A DNA stretch of 64,000 nucleotides from Brachybacterium endophyticum (GTDB taxonomy: Bacteria > Actinomycetota > Actinomycetes > Actinomycetales > Dermabacteraceae), in the NCBI RefSeq assembly GCF_003130585.1, contig NZ_QFKX01000005.1, forward strand, positions 62,001 to 126,000. The letters are read 5' to 3'. Below the pieces are notes generated by a model, which had not been told where the DNA came from, ran no database searches, and saw only the letters and a program-made list of their open reading frames with translations. The position numbers and the translations under genes were made by a program. Positions 1 through 8,256 of this stretch are shown here, in pieces (position 1 is the first letter of the stretch; each line of letters starts with the position of its first letter).

Positions 1-242
1 CCGTGCAGGACAAGCCGGGCGTGCTCGCCGAGGTGGCCGGCACCCTGTCCTCCCACGGCATCTCGATCTCCACGATCCACCAGGAGACCGTGCCCGCTGC
101 GGAAGGCGATCCCGAGCGCGCCCGGATCGGCATCGCGACCTACCGGGCGCTGGAGTCCGCACTGGAATCGGCGCTCGACGACCTCGACAGCTCCGGCGCG
201 GTCCTGGGCATCGATTCCGTCATCCGCATCGAAGGAGAATGA
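1..242 (+). CDS. hom: homoserine dehydrogenase, C-terminal end (5' truncated by window)
   Basis: Only the last 79 residues are present; the gene begins before the window. They form an ACT domain (residues matching [19 protein letters not shown] followed by a QE turn), the C-terminal domain of actinobacterial homoserine dehydrogenases, where it is linked to threonine feedback control. The enzyme makes homoserine from aspartate semialdehyde with NAD(P)H. Assignment rests on this ACT domain plus thrC and thrB directly downstream, the usual hom-thrC-thrB order. The stop codon lies 5 bases before the chosen thrC start, so the genes are probably cotranscribed. A different ACT-domain enzyme is possible but unlikely in this context. 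Confidence 0.85.
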   Translation, partial: VQDKPGVLAEVAGTLSSHGISISTIHQETVPAAEGDPERARIGIATYRALESALESALDDLDSSGAVLGIDSVIRIEGE

Positions 243-247
243 CACGC

Positions 248-1306
248 ATGGCACACCAGTGGCGCGGCGTCCTCGCCGAGTACCGCGAGCACCTCCCGTT
301 CTCGGACGAGGACACCCTGCTGACCCTCGGTGAGGGCGGCACCCCGCTTGTGCACTCGCCGACGCTCTCCGCGACGGTCGGGGCCGACGTGCACATCAAG
401 GTCGAGGGCATGAACCCCACCGGCTCCTTCAAGGACCGGGGCATGGTCTCGGCGATGAGCAGGGCCGTCTCCGACGGCGCGAAGTCGGTCGTGTGCGCCT
501 CCACGGGCAACACCAGCGCCTCGGCGGCGGCCTACGCGACGCGGGCGGGCATCACCTGCGCGGTGCTGCTGCCCCAGGGCAAGATCGCCGCCGGCAAGCT
601 CGCGCAGGCCGTCGTCCACGGAGCCCGGCTGATCCAGGTCGAGGGCAACTTCGACGACTGCCTGGAGATCGCCCGCAAGCTCGACGCCGCGCACCCGGTC
701 GAGCTGGTGAACTCCGTGAACCCGTTCCGCCTGCAGGGCCAGAAGACCGGTGCCTTCGAGGTCTGCGACGCGCTCGGGAAGGCCCCGGACATCCACGTCC
801 TGCCGGTCGGCAACGCCGGCAACATCTCCGCCTACTGGATGGGGTACACCGAGTACCGCGACAAGGGCATCACCTCGTCCGCCCCTGCCATGTGGGGCTT
901 CCAGGCCGAGGGCGCGGCGCCGTTCAAGGCCGGCCGTCCGATCACCGACCCGGAGACCGTGGCGACCGCCATCCGCATCGGCGCACCGGCGTCGTGGAAC
1001 CTCGCCGTGGCCGCCCGGGACGACTCCGGAGGACTCATCGACGCCGTCTCCGACGAGCAGATCCTCGACGCCCAGGGGCTCCTGGCCTCGGAGGTCGGGA
1101 TCTTCGTCGAGCCCGCATCGGCCGCGGGCGTCGCCGGGCTGCTCCAGCAGGCCGACAAGGGCGAGGTCCCGCGCGGCGCCACCATCGCGATCACCGTGAC
1201 GGGCAACGGCCTCAAGGACATCGACACCGCCCTCAGCCGCCAGGACCTCACGCCCACCGTGATCCCGGTGGACGTCGAGGCGGCGGCCGAGGCGATGGGT
1301 CTGTGA
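248..1306 (+). CDS. thrC: threonine synthase
   Basis: Converts O-phosphohomoserine to threonine using PLP. The protein is 352 residues, the short actinobacterial/Bacillus type. The PLP lysine is K62 in the [10 protein letters not shown] motif, and the Gly/Ser/Thr-rich phosphate loop STGNTSAS lies near residue 87. An in-frame ATG at 239 would overlap the hom stop, but the AGGAG at 233-237 sits only 1 base from it and 10 bases from the ATG at 248. The latter gives the family-typical MAHQWRG start, so 248 is chosen. It is the second gene of a hom-thrC-thrB operon; thrB follows after 10 bases. Confidence 0.95.
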   Translation: MAHQWRGVLAEYREHLPFSDEDTLLTLGEGGTPLVHSPTLSATVGADVHIKVEGMNPTGSFKDRGMVSAMSRAVSDGAKSVVCASTGNTSASAAAYATRAGITCAVLLPQGKIAAGKLAQAVVHGARLIQVEGNFDDCLEIARKLDAAHPVELVNSVNPFRLQGQKTGAFEVCDALGKAPDIHVLPVGNAGNISAYWMGYTEYRDKGITSSAPAMWGFQAEGAAPFKAGRPITDPETVATAIRIGAPASWNLAVAARDDSGGLIDAVSDEQILDAQGLLASEVGIFVEPASAAGVAGLLQQADKGEVPRGATIAITVTGNGLKDIDTALSRQDLTPTVIPVDVEAAAEAMGL

Positions 1307-1316
1307 GGAGCTGCAG

Positions 1317-2231
1317 GTGAGGATCTCGACCGAGCGGGTCGCCGTGCGCGTGCCCGCCACCAGCGCGAACCTCGGCCCCGGCTTCGACGCCCTGGGACTC
1401 GCGCTGGCCCTGCACGACGACCTGGAACTGGAGGCCACGACCGGCCCCGTGGAGGTCACCGTCGAGGGCGAGGGCGCGAAGGACGTGCCGACGGGGGAGG
1501 AGCACCTGGTCGTCCGGGCCCTGCGCCGCGGGCTCGACCATGCCGGTGCCCCGCAGGTCGGGGTGCGCCTGCACTGCCGCAACCGCATCCCCCACGGACG
1601 GGGCCTGGGCTCGAGCGCGGCCGCGACCGTGGCCGGCCTGATGCTCGCGCGCCAGCTGCTCGGCGACCCCGAGGCCCTCGACGACCAGTCGGTGCTCGAC
1701 CTCGCCACCGAGATGGAGGGCCATCCCGACAACGCCGCGCCCGCGCTGCTGGGCGGTGTCGTGCTCTCCTGGACGGACCGCGTGGGCGCCCGCGCGGTGC
1801 GGCTGCAGGTCGCCCCCGATGGCATCGACCCCGTCGTGCTGCTGCCGTCGGCGACGCTGGCGACCAGCTCCGCGCGCTCGCTGCTGCCCGAGACGGTCCC
1901 CCACGCGGACGCCGCCTTCACGGCGGGCCGGGCGGCGCTGCTCGTCCACGCCCTCGCCACCGACCCCGCGCTGCTGCTCCCGGCGACAGAGGACCGTCTG
2001 CACCAGGACCATCGAGCACCCGGCATGCCGCAGAGCGTCGAGCTCGTGCGGGTGCTGCGCAGCGAAGGGTACCCCGCCGTGATCTCCGGCGCCGGTCCGT
2101 CGGTGCTGGTGATGGCGGGCGGTGACGGTGCCCTCGCTCCGCTCGTGCGCCGTGTCGTCGACGATCCCACGGGATGGCGGATCGCCCGTGTCGGACTCTC
2201 GTCGAACGGTGCAGTGCCTGTGGTACCTTGA
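1317..2231 (+). CDS. thrB: homoserine kinase
   Basis: Phosphorylates homoserine with ATP to give the substrate of ThrC. It is a GHMP-family kinase of 304 residues, the normal length. The N-terminal substrate segment VPATSANLGPGFD and the ATP loop GRGLGSSAAA (residues 94-103) are clear, and the C-terminal glycine motif appears as ISGAGPSVLV. The GTG start has GAGGAG 8 bases upstream, overlapping the end of thrC. It closes the threonine operon. Sequence within its 3' end (TGTGGTACCTT around 2218-2229) resembles an extended -10 element and might start transcription toward rho; that is only a guess. Confidence 0.95.
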   Translation: MRISTERVAVRVPATSANLGPGFDALGLALALHDDLELEATTGPVEVTVEGEGAKDVPTGEEHLVVRALRRGLDHAGAPQVGVRLHCRNRIPHGRGLGSSAAATVAGLMLARQLLGDPEALDDQSVLDLATEMEGHPDNAAPALLGGVVLSWTDRVGARAVRLQVAPDGIDPVVLLPSATLATSSARSLLPETVPHADAAFTAGRAALLVHALATDPALLLPATEDRLHQDHRAPGMPQSVELVRVLRSEGYPAVISGAGPSVLVMAGGDGALAPLVRRVVDDPTGWRIARVGLSSNGAVPVVP

Positions 2232-2239
2232 ATCCGCGT

Positions 2240-2255
2240 CCGATCACGTGATCGG
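2240..2255. promoter_or_regulatory. 16-bp perfect palindrome in the thrB-rho interval
   Basis: CCGATCACGTGATCGG reads the same on both strands and lies 9 bases after the thrB stop, in the 270-base leader region before rho. Perfect symmetry and a CACGTG core suggest a dimeric regulator site or a short hairpin. Which protein binds is unknown. The rest of 2256-2501 shows no gene or other clear signal. Confidence 0.4.
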
Positions 2256-2501
2256 CCCGGCACTGCGCCGGCGACCACGACCCGGAGACCACCGCACCGA
2301 GAGTGCTGAACGGTCGAGGGTGAGGACGTACCCCAGAGATTCCCCGGCGACGCCGCATTCGTGTGCTCCCGTGCGCGAGAACGCACGGCCGCCCCGGGGA
2401 GAGGACTGCCGTGGATCCCGTCGGCATCGCCGGCCCGGTCGCTGGGCAGCCCACGCACTCATCACGGACGCGCAGCGCGCGATCCACAGGAAGGAACCTG
2501 G

Positions 2502-4631
2502 GTGAACGACACCACCGCACCGCAGGGCGACAGCGCGTCGCTCGCGGCGAAGAAGCTTCCCGAGCTGCAGCAGATCGCTGCGGGTCTCGGCATCAAGGGG
2601 GCGCGTCGCCTCCGCAAGGGCGAGCTCATCGACGCGATCACCGGCGGCGGCTCGCCGCGTGGCAACTCCGCCCCCGCCGACGGCGCCGACGCGGCCACCT
2701 CCGCGCCCTCGCAGGCTCCGGCCGAGAAGGCGGCGCCCCGCAGCGAGGAGCCGAGCCGCCAGGCGCCGGCCCGCGCTCCCCGCACGATCCAGGAGCCCTC
2801 CGCGGCCGAGCCCGCCGGGTCCCTGGAGCTGGGCATCGAGCTCCCCTCTCGCGAGGGCGACGAGCAGACCTCGGGTCAGGAGCGCGCGGAGAAGCCGCAG
2901 CGCGAGGACCGTTCGGACCGACGTGACCGCGGCGAGCGCCGGGATCGCGACTCCGGCAGGGGTCGTGGCGAGCGCGAGGACCGCGGCGGCCGCGAGGACG
3001 CCGGCGACCGCCCCGAGCGCGGGGACCGCAAGGACCGTGGCGACCGAGGTGATCGCAACGACCGGAACGATCGTGGCGACCGCAACGACCGTGGCGACCG
3101 CAACGACCGTGGCGACCGCTCGCGCCGCAATGACCGCAACGACCGTGGCGATCAGGGCGGGCGCGGCGAGCGCCCCCGGCTCGAGGACATCGAGCTGCCC
3201 GATCGCACGGGTGAGGACACGGATATGGGCCGGAACGACCGTGAGCACGACCGCGAGGACCGCGGTGGGCGCAACAACGACCGCGACGGCGAGGACGGGC
3301 GCAACCGCCGGTCCCGCAACCGCACCCGGGATCGCAAGCGCCGGGGTCGCAACGGTGGCGAGAACCCTCAGCAGGAGGGCAACACCAGCGACGACGAGCA
3401 GGTGCGCGAGGGCGAGGAGCTGGTGAGCGTCGCCGGCATCCTCGACGTGCGCGACAACAACGCCTACGTGCGCACCACGGGCTACCTGCCCGGTGCGAGC
3501 GACGTCTACGTCTCCATGAACATGGTGCGCAAGAACGGGCTGCGCAAGGGTGACGCGATCACCGGCCTGGTGCGCGCCCCCAAGGACGGCGACGACCAGC
3601 GCAACGACCAGCCCCAGCAGGGCGGCGGCGGAGGGCGCAACCGCCGGGGTCGCAACAACAACAACCAGCAGGGCAAGTACGCGCCGCTGCTGCAGGTCGA
3701 CACCGTCAACGGGCTCAGCATCGACCGTGCCAAGCAGCGGGTGGACTTCTCCAAGCTCACCCCGCTGTACCCGGACGAGCGACTGCGCCTGGAGACCGCC
3801 CCGAACGCGATCGCGCCGCGCATCATCGATCTGGTCTCTCCGATCGGCAAGGGCCAGCGCGGTCTGATCGTCGCGCCCCCGAAGGCCGGCAAGACGATCA
3901 TCATGCAGCAGATCGCCAACGCGATCACCACGAACAACCCCGAGGCCCACCTCATGGTCGTGCTCGTCGACGAGCGCCCCGAGGAGGTCACGGACATGCA
4001 GCGCACGGTCAAGGGCGAGGTCATCGCCTCGACCTTCGACCGGCCCGCCTCGGACCACACCATCGTCGCCGAGCTCGCCATCGAGCGCGCCAAGCGTCTG
4101 GTGGAGATGGGCAAGGACGTGGTGGTGCTGCTGGACTCGCTCACGCGTCTCTCGCGGGCCTACAACCTGGCCGCACCGGCCTCGGGCCGGATCCTCTCCG
4201 GTGGTGTGGACGCCTCCGCGCTCTACCCGCCGAAGCGCTTCTTCGGCGCCGCCCGCAACATCGAGAACGGCGGCTCGCTGACCATCCTCGCCTCGGCGCT
4301 CGTGGAGACCGGGTCGAAGATGGACGAGGTGATCTTCGAGGAGTTCAAGGGCACCGGCAACATGGAGCTGCGTCTCTCGCGCAACCTCGCCGACAAGCGC
4401 ATCTTCCCGGCCGTGGACGTCAACGCCTCGAGCACCCGCCGCGAGGAGGAGCTCATGGGCAAGGAGGAGCTGGCCATCATGTGGAAGCTCCGCCGCGTGC
4501 TCGGCTCCCTCGAGCAGCAGCAGGCGCTCGAGCTGCTGCTGGAGCGGACCAAGAAGACGCAGTCGAACACCGAGTTCCTGATGACCGTCTCGAAGAACAC
4601 CCCCAGCGTGGGCGGCCGCTCGGCCGACTGA
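2502..4631 (+). CDS. rho: transcription termination factor Rho
   Basis: Hexameric RNA-dependent ATPase/translocase that ends transcription. Seen in order: an N-terminal helical Rho_N domain (about residues 12-50); a long disordered Arg/Asp/Gly-rich region (about 127-290) with RNDRGD repeats; the cold-shock-like RNA-binding domain from about 302, itself split by a Gly/Asn/Arg-rich loop near 357-390; then the RecA-type motor with Walker A APPKAGKT (K464) and Walker [11 protein letters not shown]. Length is 709 residues against about 420 in E. coli; the extra length is the basic-acidic insert typical of actinobacterial Rho. The GTG at 2502 is preferred over an in-frame ATG at 2361 because AGGAAGG precedes it by 8 bases and Rho_N homology begins just after it. 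Confidence 0.95.
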   Translation: MNDTTAPQGDSASLAAKKLPELQQIAAGLGIKGARRLRKGELIDAITGGGSPRGNSAPADGADAATSAPSQAPAEKAAPRSEEPSRQAPARAPRTIQEPSAAEPAGSLELGIELPSREGDEQTSGQERAEKPQREDRSDRRDRGERRDRDSGRGRGEREDRGGREDAGDRPERGDRKDRGDRGDRNDRNDRGDRNDRGDRNDRGDRSRRNDRNDRGDQGGRGERPRLEDIELPDRTGEDTDMGRNDREHDREDRGGRNNDRDGEDGRNRRSRNRTRDRKRRGRNGGENPQQEGNTSDDEQVREGEELVSVAGILDVRDNNAYVRTTGYLPGASDVYVSMNMVRKNGLRKGDAITGLVRAPKDGDDQRNDQPQQGGGGGRNRRGRNNNNQQGKYAPLLQVDTVNGLSIDRAKQRVDFSKLTPLYPDERLRLETAPNAIAPRIIDLVSPIGKGQRGLIVAPPKAGKTIIMQQIANAITTNNPEAHLMVVLVDERPEEVTDMQRTVKGEVIASTFDRPASDHTIVAELAIERAKRLVEMGKDVVVLLDSLTRLSRAYNLAAPASGRILSGGVDASALYPPKRFFGAARNIENGGSLTILASALVETGSKMDEVIFEEFKGTGNMELRLSRNLADKRIFPAVDVNASSTRREEELMGKEELAIMWKLRRVLGSLEQQQALELLLERTKKTQSNTEFLMTVSKNTPSVGGRSAD
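3072..3118 (+). repeat. 18-bp tandem repeat inside rho
   Basis: The unit CGTGGCGACCGCAACGAC occurs perfectly in tandem about 2.6 times and degenerates on both sides. It keeps the reading frame and encodes RGDRND. Copy number could vary between strains by slippage without breaking the gene. Confidence 0.85.
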
Positions 4632-4668
4632 CGCCGGCGGCGCTCTCCCGGGCACCGGCCCGCGAGAC

Positions 4669-4725
4669 CGAACGCTGCGTCGGTGGCGGAACGATCGACT
4701 CGTCCCGCCACCGACGCAGCGTTCG
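4669..4725. terminator. 21-bp perfect stem hairpin between rho and the ABC operon
   Basis: Left arm 4669-4689 and right arm 4705-4725 are perfectly complementary over 21 bases, with a 15-base loop. It lies between the convergent 3' ends of rho (+) and the sugar permease (-), so it can serve as a bidirectional terminator. There is no T-run, as is common in high-GC actinobacteria. Confidence 0.75.
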
Positions 4726-4778
4726 TCGTTCTCCGCCCGGGGTGAGGCCGAAGGGCGAGGAAGGATGCTCCCCGGTCC

Positions 4779-5744
4779 TCACCCCTTGAGGGCGCCCGCC
4801 GCGATGTTGGCGATGAAGTGTCGCGAGCCGATGATGAACACCCCGATCAGCGGGAGCACGCTGACGAGCGCTCCGGTCATCACCATCCCGTAGTCGGTGA
4901 GGTAGAGGGAGTTGAGGTTCTGCAGCGCCGTCTGCAGGGTCTGCCGCCCGGGGTCCACCAGCACGATCAGCGGCCAGACGTAGTCGTTCCACGCCGTGAT
5001 GAAGGTGAAGATCCCCAGGAACGCGAGGCCTCCGCGCAACATCGGCACCCCGATCCGCCAGTAGGTGGAGAAGAACCCCGCGCCGTCGATGCGTGCCGAC
5101 TCGATGAGCTCGTTCGGGATCGCGGACGCGGCCATCTGGCGCAGCAGGAAGATGCCGAAGGCGTTGGCGGCGCCCGGCACGATGAGCGCCTGCAGGGTCC
5201 CCACCCATCCGATCTCGGACATCAGGATGAAGCTCGGCACGAGCGACAGGCTCCCCGGGATCAGGAACGTCGCGATCATGACCACGAACAGCACGTTCTT
5301 GCCCGGGAAGTCGAACTTGGCGAAGGCGAAGGCGGCGAGCGAGTCGAAGAACATCACCAGCACCGCGCACGCTCCCGCCACGACGATGGTGTTCACCAGC
5401 GCGGAGACGATGTCGATGCTCGAGGTCAGGTGGCGCAGGTTCTCGGCGAAGTGGCTGCCGAACGTCAGCTTGGGCGGGTACCCGAAGATCTCCGCGGACG
5501 TCGATGTCGACATCACCGCCAGCCAGTAGAAGGCGAACACCGAGAGCAGGACGCCCAGGATCACCAGCAGGTGGGTGAGGACGGCTTCCAAGCGGGAGCG
5601 GGCGATCGCCGCGCGGTCGGCCCTGGTGCGACGGGCCCTTCGCGCCCGCGGGGGCGTCGAGGAGGTCGGCGACGGCGAGGGGGACGCCGTGGAGCCGGAG
5701 CTCGTGGGGGCCGTCGGCCGATGTGTCGGTTCCGCAGCGGTCAT
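4779..5744 (-). CDS. sugar ABC transporter permease, MalG/AraQ type
   Basis: One of two inner-membrane permeases of a carbohydrate ABC importer. It is 321 residues: a Pro/Ser/Thr- and Arg-rich cytoplasmic N-terminus (about 1-55), about six membrane segments, and the coupling EAA-type loop [20 protein letters not shown] near residues 209-228. It ends in the short ALKG tail often seen in this class. The start ATG shares one base with the upstream permease stop (TGATG), indicating coupled translation. No ATPase gene is linked; importers of this family often use a shared MsmK/MsiK-type ATPase encoded elsewhere. The substrate is not readable from the sequence. Confidence 0.9.
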   Translation of the reverse strand: MTAAEPTHRPTAPTSSGSTASPSPSPTSSTPPRARRARRTRADRAAIARSRLEAVLTHLLVILGVLLSVFAFYWLAVMSTSTSAEIFGYPPKLTFGSHFAENLRHLTSSIDIVSALVNTIVVAGACAVLVMFFDSLAAFAFAKFDFPGKNVLFVVMIATFLIPGSLSLVPSFILMSEIGWVGTLQALIVPGAANAFGIFLLRQMAASAIPNELIESARIDGAGFFSTYWRIGVPMLRGGLAFLGIFTFITAWNDYVWPLIVLVDPGRQTLQTALQNLNSLYLTDYGMVMTGALVSVLPLIGVFIIGSRHFIANIAAGALKG

Positions 5745-6730
5745 CAGCGGGTCCTCCTGGTGCGGGGGCGGCGCGGGGTCTCGGATCGCTCGCTCAGCAG
5801 TCGCCAGTTGATGATCGCGAACACCGAGGCCAGCACGAACAGGGCCCAGGCGATCGCGGAGCCGTACCCGAAGTCGAACTGGGTGAAGGCCTGGTTGTAC
5901 TGGTACAGCACGATCGTCATCCCGGCCTCGCCGTTGCCGCCGGCATCGCCCAGCAGCACCTGCGGCTCGGTGAACAGGCTCAACCCACCCACCGTCGAGG
6001 TGATGACGGTGAACAGGATGATCGGGCGCAGCAGGGGGATGGTGACCCGGGTGAAGATCTGCCACGTAGAGGCGCCGTCGGTCTTGGCGGCGTCGTAGAG
6101 GTCGGTGGGGATGGACTGCAGCCCGGCCAGGTAGATGATCGCGTTGTACCCGGTGAAGCGCCAGATCACCATCACCGCGATCGTCACCTTGATGCCCCAG
6201 CTGCTGGAGAGCCAGGGGACGCTGTCCAGGTGCAGCGCCGTCAGCGCCGAGTTCACGATCCCGAAGGTGTCGGAGAAGACGGATCCGAACACGATCGCCA
6301 TCGCGACCATGCTGGTGACGTTCGGGAGGAAGAACGCGACGCGGTAGATGCCGCGGAAGCGGATGTTCTGGTGGAGGAGGAACGCGATCACGAGCGCGAG
6401 GAACAGCATCGGGACGGTGGAGAGGATCCAGATGATGAAGGTGTTCGCCACGGCGTTCCAGAACCGTGAGTCCTGCACCAGGTAGACGTACTGGGACAGG
6501 CCCGCGAAGTGGATGTCGCCCATGCCGTCCCAGTCCGTGAAGGACAGCACGATCGAGAAGACGATGGGGAACAGGCCGAACACCAGGAACAGCACGTAGA
6601 ACGGTGCGATCGCGAGGTACTGCGGCCAGTGCGTGAGGATCCCGCGCCAGCCGCGGGCACGGCTGCGAGGGACGGCGCCGTCCCCCGTGCGCAGCGGAGC
6701 GGCGGCGGGCGGGGCGTTCAGGGCGCTCAT
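5744..6730 (-). CDS. sugar ABC transporter permease, MalF/UgpA type
   Basis: Partner permease of 328 residues with six predicted membrane helices after a short Arg-rich cytoplasmic start. The EAA loop for contact with the ATPase appears as DLYDAAKTDGASTWQIFTRV near residues 210-230. It overlaps the upstream binding-protein gene by 4 bases (ATGA) and the downstream permease by 1 base, so the three genes form one coupled operon. Regulation is predicted through the LacI-type operator upstream of the binding-protein gene. The C-terminal tail is unusually Arg-rich. Confidence 0.9.
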   Translation of the reverse strand: MSALNAPPAAAPLRTGDGAVPRSRARGWRGILTHWPQYLAIAPFYVLFLVFGLFPIVFSIVLSFTDWDGMGDIHFAGLSQYVYLVQDSRFWNAVANTFIIWILSTVPMLFLALVIAFLLHQNIRFRGIYRVAFFLPNVTSMVAMAIVFGSVFSDTFGIVNSALTALHLDSVPWLSSSWGIKVTIAVMVIWRFTGYNAIIYLAGLQSIPTDLYDAAKTDGASTWQIFTRVTIPLLRPIILFTVITSTVGGLSLFTEPQVLLGDAGGNGEAGMTIVLYQYNQAFTQFDFGYGSAIAWALFVLASVFAIINWRLLSERSETPRRPRTRRTR

Positions 6731-8019
6731 GACAGGACCCCTCTCTTGCGCAGTGCCTTCTCGGCGGCGGCGGTGGCGTCTGCCCAGGCGCGGTCCGGAT
6801 CCTTCCCGGCCGTCTCGACGTTGGTGATCTCGAGGGTGAAGTACCCCGAGATGACGCTCTCCCAGGTGCTGATGAACGAGGTGGGGACGTGTTCAGCGGC
6901 GCGGGAGAAGAACTCGAGGGGATCCTGGTCGCCGAAGAACCTCCCGCCGTACTTCATGGTGTCGCTCGCATAGGAGTCCGGCGCCGAGGGGAAGAGCTGG
7001 ACGTCGTTGTAGGCCTCGGCCTGATGGGCCGGGGTGTTGATCCAGCGGATGAAGGCGAAGGCACCCTCCGGGTCCTTGCAGGTGTGGGGGATCGCGGCGA
7101 ACGAGCCACCGGAGTTGCCCGGGCGCACGGGTTGATCGGCGATGCGCCACAGCCCTTCGGAGTCGGGCGCGGACTCCTGCAGGACCTGCGACCACCAGGC
7201 CGCGTTGACGCTCCCGGCGATCTTCCCGCTGGACCACCCGGCGTTCTGATCCGTCTTGCGCGCCTCCGGGATCCCCGCGGTCACTTTCGCGGAGATCGCG
7301 GCCATCGCGGTGTCCCAGGCCTCGCGGACCGCGGAGCCGTCCTTGGTGTAGAGCGGGGCGTCCTGCTCGTCGAGGTAGCGCTCGGCGCTGGCGTTGAGGA
7401 ACTGCTCGTAGATCGACTGGGCCGTGGTGACCAGAGCCGAGCCCGTGGCCTTGCGGAGCTCGGCGCCGAGGTCGATCCAGTCCTTCCAGGTGCGGACGGC
7501 CTCGGAGACCTCGTCGGGCGAGGTGGGGAGACCGGCCTGCTCGAACACGTCCTGGCGGTAGAAGAAGCCCGTGGGGCCGATGTCGAGCGGGAAGAAGCAG
7601 AAGCGGTTCTCGGGGGTGGTGCCCAGGTCCCACTTCCACGGGTAGTAGTCGCTCGCGTACTCCTTCGCACCGAGCTCGTTCATGTCCAGGAACTGGTTCT
7701 CGTTGCGGAAGTAGAGAGCGTTGTTGGAGTTGATGTAGGTGATGTCGGGGATGTAGGCGCCGCCGGCCAGGCTCGTGCGCAGCTTCGTGTCGAAGGTCGT
7801 GCCGATGGCGTCGGCACGCACGTGGGACGCCGTGCCCGGGATCGAGCGCGCGGCCTTCGTCAGCAGCTCGGGGCTCGCGGACCTGTCCCAGTACCACAGC
7901 ACCAGCTCGTCGGGATCCTCCGAGATGGTGGGGGAGGTGCCGCAGGCGGCGAGCGGGGCGGTCAGCAGACCGGTGACCCCGGCGGCCCGCAGCAGCGCGC
8001 GTCGCGTCGGTGATGTCAT
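6727..8019 (-). CDS. extracellular sugar-binding lipoprotein of ABC importer
   Basis: Family 1 solute-binding protein of 430 residues that captures a sugar outside the membrane and delivers it to the two permeases. The N-terminus has paired arginines, a hydrophobic stretch and a lipobox LAAC with C26 as the lipidation site; the RR pair with a Tat-like context suggests Tat export. The rest is the two-lobe periplasmic-binding fold, recognised from overall pattern and context. It is first in the operon and lies directly below a strong promoter and a perfect operator (8048-8063). Confidence 0.9.
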   Translation of the reverse strand: MTSPTRRALLRAAGVTGLLTAPLAACGTSPTISEDPDELVLWYWDRSASPELLTKAARSIPGTASHVRADAIGTTFDTKLRTSLAGGAYIPDITYINSNNALYFRNENQFLDMNELGAKEYASDYYPWKWDLGTTPENRFCFFPLDIGPTGFFYRQDVFEQAGLPTSPDEVSEAVRTWKDWIDLGAELRKATGSALVTTAQSIYEQFLNASAERYLDEQDAPLYTKDGSAVREAWDTAMAAISAKVTAGIPEARKTDQNAGWSSGKIAGSVNAAWWSQVLQESAPDSEGLWRIADQPVRPGNSGGSFAAIPHTCKDPEGAFAFIRWINTPAHQAEAYNDVQLFPSAPDSYASDTMKYGGRFFGDQDPLEFFSRAAEHVPTSFISTWESVISGYFTLEITNVETAGKDPDRAWADATAAAEKALRKRGVLS

Positions 8020-8047
8020 GAGCTCTCCTCATCGTCGAGCAGGCTGG

Positions 8048-8063
8048 CCGTGAACGTTCACGG
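8048..8063. promoter_or_regulatory. LacI-type operator O1 (importer side)
   Basis: Perfect 16-bp palindrome CCGTGAACGTTCACGG, with the central CpG typical of LacI/GalR sites. It begins about where transcription from the minus-strand promoter at 8072-8100 should start, so a bound repressor would block the importer operon. Confidence 0.85.
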
Positions 8064-8071
8064 GTGGCTGG

Positions 8072-8100
8072 ACTATCGCAGTCGCCCCTCCCGGTGTCAA
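8072..8100 (-). promoter_or_regulatory. promoter of the ABC importer operon
   Basis: On the minus strand, TTGACA (8100-8095) and GATAGT (8077-8072) are separated by exactly 17 bases, matching a housekeeping sigma-70-type promoter. The operator lies immediately downstream. Confidence 0.8.
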
Positions 8101-8170
8101 GCATCGCCGACAGGGTCGCGTCGGTTCCGTGGTGGGCTCGTCGCCCGTCGGCTCCGACCGTCCGACGCCA

Positions 8171-8199
8171 TTGCCGATGGCCTGTGCCGCGTGTAGCGT
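8171..8199 (+). promoter_or_regulatory. promoter of the dehydrogenase-lacI operon
   Basis: TTGCCG (8171-8176) and TAGCGT (8194-8199) with a 17-base spacer. The expected start near 8206 abuts the second operator at 8207-8224. Confidence 0.7.
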
Positions 8200-8206
8200 G
8201 ACCGCT

Positions 8207-8224
8207 GTCGTGAACGTTCACGAC
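8207..8224. promoter_or_regulatory. LacI-type operator O2 (dehydrogenase side)
   Basis: Perfect 18-bp palindrome GTCGTGAACGTTCACGAC, sharing a 14-bp core (CGTGAACGTTCACG) with the operator at 8048-8063. The centres are 160 bases apart. It covers the predicted start of the plus-strand promoter, so the regulator probably controls both operons, including its own gene. Confidence 0.85.
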
Positions 8225-8256
8225 CCTCGGAACACCATCGACAGTGAGGTCAGCCC

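Noticed and set aside
3049-3150. Repeats inside rho as a CRISPR-like array
   Set aside because: Units are 18 bp, contiguous without spacers, in frame with Rho, and no cas genes are near.
2244-4655. Minus-strand open frame opposite rho
   Set aside because: Translation is Leu/Ala/Arg/Val low complexity mirroring the rho repeats; no start signal.
4779-8019. Possible missing ATPase gene of the sugar importer
   Set aside because: No Walker A/LSGGQ protein is encoded nearby on either strand; a shared ATPase elsewhere is the usual explanation, so no gene loss is claimed.
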